Of a stretch of 64,000 bases of DNA, positions 55,886 through 64,000 are shown one piece after another (the stretch's first letter is position 1; each line of letters begins with the position of its first letter). The stretch comes from Cordilura impudica. Lineage: Eukaryota; Arthropoda; Insecta; Diptera; Scathophagidae. The DNA is taken from contig OY821519.1 in assembly GCA_963682025.1 (NCBI GenBank), positions 69,075,525 to 69,139,524 of the forward strand. Reading direction: 5' to 3'. The translations under genes were made by a program, and so were the position numbers. The notes under the pieces are model-generated. The model was not told the origin of the DNA. It saw only the letters and a list, made by a program, of their open reading frames with translations, and did no database searches.

Positions 55886-56285
55886 TTGATGAAATTTAAA
55901 ATAGTTTTTAGAAGTACAGATGTGTATTGTTTATAGCTTTAAATCTGATTAAAAGATGCGAAGTTTAATTTTCTGATAATTTTAACATAGGCTAACCGTT
56001 GGGCATATTTTGTGGTTTTCACTTATATCATATTGGAAGACTGCAAAAGAAAATCCTCAACTGACATCTCATCATTTTCGACAAATTACTTTTTTATTAG
56101 ATCTTATAGACTGACGAAAAAAAATTAGGCCGTCAAACGAAAACAAATTGGCAACATGTTGGCAATTTCATTTTAGATGTTAAACACTGTCACTTGTTGC
56201 AAACAACCGACAATTGACATTCAATATGATCTCTATTTCTCTCTCTCTCTCTTTGTCATAAGTTAATTGGGCCGGTAATATACCG
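55886..56285. other. Nothing recognised
   Basis: AT-rich sequence with a (CT)n tract at 56233-56251. No gene or repeat end seen. Confidence 0.4.
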
Positions 56286-56287
56286 GC

Positions 56288-56452
56288 CATACACTATACA
56301 AGTTCAGTGCTCAAATTTGACACTAGAAACTTGAGCAAATATCAAAATCATTTTGATTTTTGATCAGTTCAACTGTAAAAATATCGCAAACACCCCCCAT
56401 ACATTACACAAACGCACTGTAGACTTGAGCACTGAACTTGTGCAGTGTATGA
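56288..56452. mobile_element. Small MITE, ~165 bp
   Basis: CATACACTATACAAGTTCAG (56288) and its complement with two mismatches ending at 56452, extended inward by TGCTCAA. The 27-bp inverted ends enclose about 110 bp. No clear target duplication. Confidence 0.6.
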
Positions 56453-56812
56453 AGGGCATAAGAGGAGTACGTTGGCCTCAAAAATTAATGCCATCCATTG
56501 GCAAATGCAAAGTTAAACTGTCCAACTTACCCTAGCGAATATCAAGTAAAAACGAAAGACTGCATGTTTTTATATGACATCACTTCTGAAATTAACATGT
56601 CTGTAACTAACACTAGGCAACAAAAAATTAAAAAATATCTCCACTTTAAGTCCAACTGCTAAACTTGAAAATAGCAATTTGTTTAAAGAAGATTTTTTTT
56701 ATAAATTTCTTTTCATAAGGAGATAAGGGCCAAAACTAATCGAATCAACAGTATACTTAGTAATGCCACTTACCTTGTCTAAAAACATATACAAATCAAA
56801 TTTGAGTAAAAT

Positions 56813-57252
56813 GCATGAAACACATAAACGACTGCGGTTACAGTAGTGCCAATTATATTTTTTTTTACTTTTTTAAAATACAAGACAGTGCATGATTCTA
56901 TATTATAATTCTATATTTATAATGCTTATTATAATTATAACGTAAACATAAATAAATAAATTTATTTAACCCCTTTTGATAATTAATGGAATTTCTTTTT
57001 GCGATTTTTTTTTAACAAAATAAAATATTTCATAGCATTGATTTCTCTTACATATTTTGATATATTGTCAACACTATTTTTGTTTTGTAGCCAACAAAAA
57101 TAGAAATTATCCTAAGTAGACTACAGCGACAAAAGTAATCGTGTAGCCGTGCAGCTGTGTTGGTGTCAAAATAGTCGTTGTCATATAAACGTATGTATTT
57201 TGTTTTTGACAGGCTGTAGTTGTGTAGCCACTGTCGTCTATGTGTTTCATGC
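56813..57252. mobile_element. MITE, 440 bp, 5-bp target duplication
   Basis: GCATGAAACACATAAACGAC at 56813 faces GTCGTCTATGTGTTTCATGC ending at 57252 (one mismatch). Perfect AAAAT duplication at 56808-56812 and 57253-57257. Interior AT-rich, noncoding. Confidence 0.7.
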
Positions 57253-57550
57253 AAAATACTTAATTTTTCTCAATTTCCATTTATTTCCGGATTATTACTA
57301 ATTTTTTAAATATAAGGTTTTGTCGTAAAAAGCAATATTTTTCTTTTATTTTATTCTTTTTTTTTTCTTATTACCGATATCTTTAGTAAACAGATTGGTT
57401 GTTACTAACTGAAGATATATTCAAAATAGTCAAAGTACTTGTGAAAAAGTCAACAAAAAAAATCATCTTAAATATTAAAAGAATTTATGAATAAACTTTG
57501 CATTCAAGATTTTTTCAATATTTTTCTTCTCTCAAACCTCTATAACTAGA
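57253..57550. other. Nothing recognised
   Basis: AT-rich sequence, no recognised features. Confidence 0.4.
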
Positions 57551-57633
57551 GTTCTAATTAACGTTGGGTGTTGACATAGGTCTAAGAACACTCAGTTGAT
57601 CAAGCTCCTTCTTTTGAGCTATTAACTGCTTAA

Positions 57634-57922
57634 ATTCGTTGGGTTTGAGGAAAGTTATGCGTGGAGAATCAACTTTACTTTTACTGTACGTTAACTTATC
57701 TTGGCATATTTTGGCATTACTGTACGTTAACTTCTCTTGGCAAATTCGTTGGGTTTGAGGAAAGTTATGCGTGGACAATCAACTTTACTTTTACTGTACG
57801 TTAACTTCTCTTGGCATGTTTTGGCATTACTGTACGTTAACTTCTCTTGGCAAATTTTGGTATTATATTATAAAAATTAATATAATATAATTTAATGCTG
57901 CGGAGCAGCAGGGGTTCTCTAG
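57634..57922 (+). mobile_element. Helitron 3' end with 110-bp tandem repeat
   Basis: Hairpin TGCTGCGGAGCAGCA (57896-57910), then GGGGTTCT and CTAG (57919-57922) before T: a third Helitron 3' terminus, different in sequence from the other two. Just upstream a 110-bp unit (ATTCGTTGGGTTTGAGGAAA..., 57634 and 57744) is tandemly duplicated. Each unit itself contains two TTACTGTACGTTAACTT blocks. The frame 57778-57554 on minus crosses this repeat and is of doubtful meaning. Confidence 0.7.
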
Positions 57923-58329
57923 TTAAAACTTCAAAAAAAAAATTTTTTTTCCTCAATATTTGGTTCAGCATAATAAAAAACTATTCGCATTTAAAATGCA
58001 GTTTGGTTGTTGCATAGTGTAATTAATTATAGGATCACAGAACAAGTTCCATTTTATTGTTTGTACAAATGGTGTTCATTTTTTTTTTTTTTTGTCTCAG
58101 TATTATGCAACGGTACATGTCAAATGATTCCGGTTGATATTGTTTTACTTCTAGTTTTCAAAAAAAAAACGAGTTTAGTGTTTCATCAGCAATAATAAAT
58201 GGAAATAAATACAGGTTCAATGCAACAATTATATTTTTGTTAGACTCAATTTAAACAAGTAAGAGTATTAAATTCAATTATGCCGAACCTTTAATGCCCT
58301 TCACCTGGGTTTTACGTGTATATTAATAT

Positions 58330-58715
58330 CTGTACTTATTTATAAAAATATTGGAAAAAGTAAGAAAAATTAATTTTTTAAATTTTTTTGAGGTGTCTCT
58401 ATATTTTAGGTCATATCTTAGCACAATAATGTCAGATTTACCACATTTTAAATAACAACCTCGTCGAAATAATGGCAAACAATGTTCACTTAATGTTACC
58501 AATGTAAATAGTTTATATTGTAAATGAGCGTGATTTAAGCAGACAGACAGACTGACGGGCGAAAAGACGGACATCGCTATATCCATTTGAGTTTTTATAA
58601 GGATCAAGAATATATAAAGTGTTATGGGGTCGCAAATTTATTTTTCGATGCGTTACAAACGGAATCACAAACTGATATACCCTTTGCGCAGTGGTGTGGA
58701 GGATATAAAAAGAAT
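58330..58715 (-). mobile_element. DINE-1-related element, other subfamily, 5' part
   Basis: Read on minus from 58712: TTTTTATATCCTCCACACC, GGGTATATCAGTTTGTG, GACCCCATAACACTTTATA, then a GTCCGTCTTTTCGCCCGTC / GTCTGTCTGTCTG tract. The order is that of DINE-1 5' ends. The 3' end is not recognised. Confidence 0.6.
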
Positions 58716-58759
58716 ACCGTTCGTTTGCTTTATTTCTCGATACTGTTACGAGAATTTTG

Positions 58760-59380
58760 AACAACAATTTGTATTACAGTTTGTTTTATTTTGAAATGTA
58801 AGCTCGATCAATTTACTGAACGGGGAAATGTAAATTATCACTTTAAAACACCTTTAATCGATTCAGCACACTTTTTTCTGGGAACACACGTACGGTTCAT
58901 TTAGGAGATGTGAGAGTTTGAAAATCAAAAAGGTCACCAGGGACCTTCTCACAAACAGAAGAGTTAAGAAATTTTTTTCAATCTGTCCTAAGGAGAAACT
59001 ATTTTTACTAATTTTGTTTTGCTTTACTCAAATCGGTAGTAGGAGTCAAGAAACTCGTAGTTTAAAATTTCCAAACGAAATATTTTAAAGATATTAAATT
59101 CATCGAATTAGCCGTAACGCCAATTTTGTTAACCAAAAACAAGATTGTAGAACTTGAAACAAATTTTTACTCCAACTCAAATTTTTATTAACTTGTACAT
59201 ATACTTGTAGTAATAATTTATATAATTCGGATAAAATTTACTTCTGTAGATGTGGCAACAGTTTATAAAATATTTTCTGTCTATTAAACATTAGGCATTA
59301 ACAAATATTAAGGGGGCGGTAAGATTTTGAAAGTGAAAAAAAGGAGTAAAAAAATTCTAAAAAATTTTAAAATTTTAATA
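58760..59380. other. Nothing recognised
   Basis: AT-rich, no gene or repeat end seen. Confidence 0.4.
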
Positions 59381-59383
59381 AAT

Positions 59384-59735
59384 AAGTCCGTGACAGCAAA
59401 TCTCCGGAGGGGATGTCGTTTTGCGATGAACATCGTAACTCCTTACCGGATCATTGAAATAAAAAAATCAAAATGCGTTTAAAAGGTGAGATGTTTCCCG
59501 AGGCAATCACGAAGAGTTTTTTAATTTTTTTTTTGCAGCATTTTGAAGTGAAAACACGATTTTTGCTATGAAATTTCGGTGAATTTATTGTTAAAAAATT
59601 GGGAAGAAAATGAAAATAAGAAAACTCTTCGTGGTTACCTGGTGATTTATGTGTAGAAATAGTGTGTAAAATTTCAAAAAGAATCGGTCAAGTAGATTTT
59701 GAGTTATGATGTTCACGGACTTCGAACATGTTATT
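59384..59735. repeat. Foldback repeat, ~350 bp
   Basis: AAGTCCGTGA (59384), GATGAACATCGTAACTC (59426) and CACGAAGAGTTTT (59508) are each matched in inverse orientation at about 59725, 59705 and 59625. The whole segment can fold into an imperfect hairpin. Probably a MITE; ends not fixed. 59740-60235 shows nothing recognisable. Confidence 0.5.
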
Positions 59736-60237
59736 TGCGAGAAAATCGATTTAAAGTTTTTTAAAAACTGATTTATATACGATATACCGTATGAGGCCTG
59801 TCGCTGGAAACGCTGTATATTTTACAACCTTACCTTACCTCTTAAGTAAAAAATTATCTAAGAATTTTTTGATAACCAGAGACCAAATTATGATGATTAT
59901 ATTTGTTACGAGCTTACTGGTCCTTGCTAGTGAAATTATCTGTTTTTTTTTACTTAAAAAAATTTATTAAGGTCGTTTAAAAAAACCACGCATTCTAAGT
60001 AAAGTGTTAAGTAAAAACGCAAGAAATGATTTGTGTAGTTTTGAACATAGCCGACTTTTTGGATGAACCTATATTTATTTAGTCCACTTTATTATTACCA
60101 ATACTTGCAAAACGAAAATGTTGATACCCATAAAACCATCTTTTTAACATATAATACCCAATCCAAAATATACGGCTAATATCTGAACTTAAGTTTATTC
60201 GTTTACATCCAACTAGTTCTTTTCTATTCACAAATTA

Positions 60238-62645
60238 CACTGCGGAACAAATTCAGGTTAGCAAAAGTTAGGTCGATTCTGATAGTGAGGGGTGAAAATA
60301 AAGGCTAAATTAGAAGACCCGTATCGCGGCGTTTGTTTATGTTAGTTCGAATTTTTTTTTAATCGTCCTTCGAACTTTGCAGTCAAATTCCGATTTTCAG
60401 CATATTGTTTATATGGTTTTTTGACTATAACTCGTCGACTTATTGATATTTTTTCAATCTGTTAAAGCCAAATTATTGCTAGAGACCTGTGCAACAATCA
60501 AAATTTTTTAAAAAATTGATTTAGAATATTTTTTTGGTGCTTATGAAGCAAAATGTTGGAAAAATAATTTTAAACTAAGTCTTTTTTGCTTTCTGTTTAA
60601 TCTATAATATGCTTCTCAGTTTCTTCAATAAATTTCATTTGAAAAGAAAATGGTCTTAGTCGATAATTTGCGCTAAAAATCCCAAAACCATTAAATAAAT
60701 AGCGATTTAGGTAGAAGTAATTAAAAAGGGAAGTTCCAAGAATTAGAAATTAGTTAAACAACTTTTTTGTTTTCAACCACCGCACGGGTAGCGATTTTTT
60801 TTTATTTCGTACAAGCGAACTAATTTCAAAAATGAAGATTCAGTTAAGATTCGAAACTCAGCCGAAGCTGATGTCTTTTAATTTTGGCTCGGTCGTGATA
60901 AAATTCGCTATTAATTTTTTTGGAACTTATTTCATTTTGTGAGTGATTTAAGTTAAGTGCATCGGTTTCATAAAAATAACCAAAAAAAAAAACATTGTAT
61001 AATATATATTGTATTAAAAATGTCGGAACCAAAATGTTAAAGGGACCATTTTTGTAATGTTTGTGGACGTTTCATAGCAAGCGATGAAAAATGTGGCAAT
61101 GCGAGTGATGATTTTTTTTTTTTGGAAGCCTATAAACAATATTTCTCGCAAGAGTTTATCACTGACGTAAACTATGCCCCTAAAAAAGTTTGCTTTAATT
61201 GCTATTCAACTCTTAGGCAATGGAAAAGTGAAAAGAAGAAGGCTATGCCTTTTGGTAGACCAATGATGTGGTTAGACAACAGCCCGCATCAAGAAGAAAA
61301 TTGCTATGGATGTATCAACTACCATAAAACTTTGAATAGAAAGAAAGCAAAGAATAAAACTTGTGTAGCAGTGCCAAGTGTCCAATTACCCTTAACGCAC
61401 TCAGAATTCGTTCCAGTACCCAACATACCGAGAATTAAATGCATGGCTCACATTGAAAGCAGTCATTAAAGGACGCAGACAACTACAGACAATCTGTTGC
61501 AAACATGTTGGCAGCTTTCGATGAAATTGGGGTTAATATGTAGTACAAAATTCATCTCTTGCATCAGCATCTTGATCAACTCGTTCAACAGTTGCCAACT
61601 GAATCTGATGAGCAAGGCGAACGTTATCACCAAACTGCGCTTCTATTTGAAATGAGGCAACTATAGAATGTGCATATTTTGAATTCCTAGATTTTTCTAA
61701 TATCTTTGTCAGAGTGCACAATTTAAACATGTTAACGATTGAAAACTATTTCCGTTGCAGGTACAGAGGAAAGAAATCTCCAGATGCAATACTCGCTGAA
61801 ATTTGTTGGTGGTATAAAAGCACCTCTGAAGAAGAGGAAGACGAGGAAAAAGATGGAGAAGGGAAAACAAAAATGAAATTCCAGAATATCTGTTGGACGA
61901 AATTATCGACCCTTCTGATGATGATGACGCTGACCAAGATATTAGAGAGAGCAGTGATGTTGATCCACAGCCGCCTGCTAAACGGCAACTGGCCAAATCA
62001 TTAATTTAATTTATTTAATTTTTTTACTTAAAACTTTTCATAACTAACATTTCAAAAATATATTTTTTTTCCATATTTTTATAATTTCTTTTTCAATGTT
62101 TCTTCAAAACCAACACTGAACAAAATTGGTACATAAAAAATGAGAAGTAAATTAATATTAAGCTGTAAAACGCAAGTTTTGCATTGTGATTGTTTTCTTT
62201 TCAAATGAAATTTATTGAAGAAACTGAGAAGCATATTATAGATCAAACAGAAAGCAAAAAAGACTTAGTTTTGTGGAAAATATTTTCAAAAAACATGAAA
62301 AAAAGCATGAAAAAAAATTTTTCCAACATTTTGCTTCATAAGCACCACAAAAATTTTCTAAATCAATTTTTTAAAAAATTTTAATTGTTGCACAGGTCTC
62401 TAGCAATAATTTGGCTTTTACATATTGAAAAAATATCAATCAGTCGACGAGTAATAGCCAAAAAACCATATAAACAATATGCTGAAAATCGGCATTTGAC
62501 TGCAAAGTTCGAAGGTCGATTAAAAAAAAAATTCGAACAAACATAAACAAACGCCGCGATACGGGTCTTTTAATTTAGCCTCTATTTTCACCCCTCACTC
62601 TCAGAATCGACCTAATTTTTTCTAAACTGAACTTGTTCCACAGTG
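60238..62645. mobile_element. DNA transposon with ~400-bp inverted repeats, internally deleted
   Basis: CACTGCGGAACAAATTCAGG (60238) and its near-complement ending CACAGTG at 62645 start inverted repeats that continue for about 400 bp (60238-60650 against 62645-62195). An example is GACCCGTATCGCGGCGTTTG and its complement. TA on both sides (60236-60237, 62646-62647) is compatible with a TA duplication. Remnants of a transposase gene lie between (61085-62010). Superfamily not assigned. Confidence 0.8.
61085..62010 (+). pseudogene. Transposase relic: Cys-rich N-terminal domain and SDEQGER block
   Basis: 61122-61469 gives VNYAPKKVCFNCYSTLRQW, MPFGRPMMWLDNSPHQEENC and CINYHKTLN, a Cys/His-rich domain (C-x2-C then H...C-x2-C). 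It matches the start of a widespread uncharacterised arthropod protein family, from memory. After a large deletion, LDQLVQQLPTESDEQGERYH (61572) and, after an intron-like TTCCGTTGCAG, YRGKKSPDAILAEICWWYKS match that family's C-terminal end, where SDE-GERFH is conserved. An acidic tail ends at about 62010 in a shifted frame. The central catalytic region is missing, so it is inactive. Confidence 0.65.
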
Positions 62646-62727
62646 TAATTCACGAAGAACAGCAAATTTTAGTCATGCTAGGAAAATAGCCGAAAAAAAA
62701 AATTTTACCAGTTTTTTAAAAGGGTGT

Positions 62728-62960
62728 TTTTATACTCTATACACCAGAATGCAGAGGATATATTTAATTTAGTCATTCCGTTTGTAATAATTAGAAAAAA
62801 AAAATCTGGACACCAAAAAATCTTTACATTCTTGATCTTATAGCAAGCAGAGCCCTCAATAGGTCAACCTGATTACTCATTTTTAATGAAATGTTTCATT
62901 GCGCAGGTTGCTGTTTAAAATCATCAAAATCGGTTTTTATGAAAATGTAAAGCAAACTTG
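62728..62960 (+). mobile_element. DINE-1-related 5' fragment
   Basis: TTTTTATACTCTATACACC, CAGAGGATATATTTAATT, TTCCGTTTGTAATAATTAG and CTTGATCTTATAGC follow the DINE-1 5' order with heavy divergence. No 3' end. Confidence 0.5.
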
Positions 62961-63250
62961 AACAAATATGATTTTTCTATGTTGTTATTATTATTGTTGT
63001 TATTCGAAATATTGTAATTTGTATGTGGTAGCTGTAATTGTTTCGGTCGTTGTGTTTGAAGAATTTACTTAATGAGTGTGTATATATAGTTATACCACAC
63101 TTACCACACTTATTTAACGGTATTTCGAAATTAATGTTAAAATATCCAATATGACAGGAAAAAATTATAATAAATGAGTACAATTTTTTAAAAAAGTACC
63201 TACTTACTATATAGATTTTAGACTTTATTCGACCTTTATTCATTAGTTAT

Positions 63251-63528
63251 TTTAATTTTTCGAGCCTAATATTTCGATCCTCTTCGAAGATCATCCTCAA
63301 CTCAGTGTTCCAGTGCAATGACGGTGTCAACATATGAAGCGGGTCTTTTTTAATATTTTTTAATTTTTTAATGTTTTTTCGTTTTTAATTGTTTACTTAA
63401 AAAAAAAAGTATTCTTGTTTTATAGTATTAATGCTGAGGATGATCTTCGAATAGGATCGAAATATTCATGTAACGTAGAAACATAAAAATAAATATAAAA
63501 AGAAATAAAAATTAGGCTCGAAAAATTT
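63251..63528. mobile_element. MITE with interrupted inverted ends, ~280 bp
   Basis: TTTTTCGAGCCTAAT followed by ATTTCGATCCTCTTCGAAG at the left. At the right, CTTCGAATAGGATCGAAAT and ATTAGGCTCGAAAAA in inverse order, with about 40 extra bases between the two blocks. The inner stem extends to GATCATCCTCA. No coding. Confidence 0.65.
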
Positions 63529-63537
63529 ATTATAAAA

Positions 63538-64000
63538 ACAAGTAAGAAAATTATAGTCGGTCTAGACCGACTATACGATACCCTATACCATGCGTTTAGA
63601 AACCCTATCTCTTAGGCCCAACTAACTGGACATTGAAAATAAGTGGGATTGAGTGGGATTTTTATTAATTTTTTTGGCTGCAGATATGAAAAGGTTCATA
63701 TCGGATGCTATATCTATAAAGGGACTAGGTCCAAAAATGGACCGATCCTGATCATGTTTGGTAAAGTCTCTTGTATTTTACAAAAATATGTACAAACAAA
63801 ATTTGCGAAGAATCAGTGCAATATTTTTGTTTTTTAATAGATTTAAGTGAAGATCGGGAAGCAGCTCTATATGGGGTCAAAGGGATCATTTTTGGACTAC
63901 TCATTAGTGGATGTAATGAACGCATACAAACCCAATTTGAGTAAGATCTATATGACAATTTGGATCTTATGGCAATTTATGTCGATTTCATATGGGTAAT
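63538..64000 (-). mobile_element. DINE-1-like element, copy I (cut by window end)
   Basis: Minus copy starting ACAAGTAAG at 63538, with the intact palindrome TAGTCGGTCTAGACCGACTA. It is collinear with copies A, B and H to position 64000. The microsatellite and 5' end lie outside. Confidence 0.88.

Noticed and set aside
1..64000. LTR retrotransposons or endogenous viruses
   Set aside because: No gag/protease/integrase motifs, long direct repeats or primer-binding sites were recognised.
1..64000. tRNA or rRNA genes
   Set aside because: No cloverleaf with A and B boxes and no rRNA-like stretch was recognised by eye.

Overview
The window is extremely AT-rich eukaryotic DNA with no confidently identified host gene. 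It looks like intergenic or heterochromatic sequence from a fly (Diptera, probably Schizophora or Calyptratae). The reasons are: many DINE-1/INE-1-like Helentron-associated elements (TATACCC start, GTCC microsatellite, 3' palindrome, CTTACTTGT end), Jockey-type LINEs, mariner and Tc1 copies, piggyBac, hAT and a Transib element. The species cannot be named from this sequence. No tRNA, rRNA, CRISPR array, LTR retrotransposon or virus was seen.

Layout. 1-1.1 kb: two Helitron-like ends. 1.2-3.1 kb: a decayed piggyBac gene split by a 750-bp MITE. 4.7-8.7 kb: a 5'-truncated Jockey LINE with a 13-bp target duplication, split by two DINE-1-like copies. 8.7-10.7 kb: minisatellites. 10.7-14.9 kb: a hAT element with a nearly readable transposase and two Helitron-like insertions. 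16-17.8 kb: a second piggyBac. 18.4-25.5 kb: a four-level nest. An element with a 9-bp target duplication holds a Transib, which in turn holds a DINE-1-like copy and a hAT foldback; two more DINE-1-like copies sit in the outer host. 26.4-27.1 kb: mariner. 28.5-31.1 kb: a Tc1 split by a 1.66-kb heptamer array. 33.5-34 kb: another Tc1/mariner. 34.2-42.2 kb: a second Jockey LINE holding a hAT and a 3.1-kb transposon of unassigned superfamily. 45.1-49.9 kb: a second heptamer array holding a DINE-1-like copy and a third LINE. 50-55.9 kb: a long-inverted-repeat transposon with a broken transposase, a GC-rich island and a second MITE copy. 56-64 kb: small MITEs, a Helitron end, a transposon with roughly 400-bp inverted repeats and more DINE-1-like copies.

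The most interesting object is the Transib at 18483-23021. It has perfect 12-bp ends starting CACAGTG (the vertebrate V(D)J heptamer), a shared nonamer-like GCAAAAATC 22-23 bp inside each end, a perfect 5-bp GC target duplication, and a broken RAG1-like transposase in which all three catalytic acidic residues can still be located. The elements do not form a pathway. They are linked by insertion history, and intact target duplications let the order of nesting be read in most places. Several transposase frames are broken at A/T homopolymers, so the assembly should be checked before all of them are called dead.
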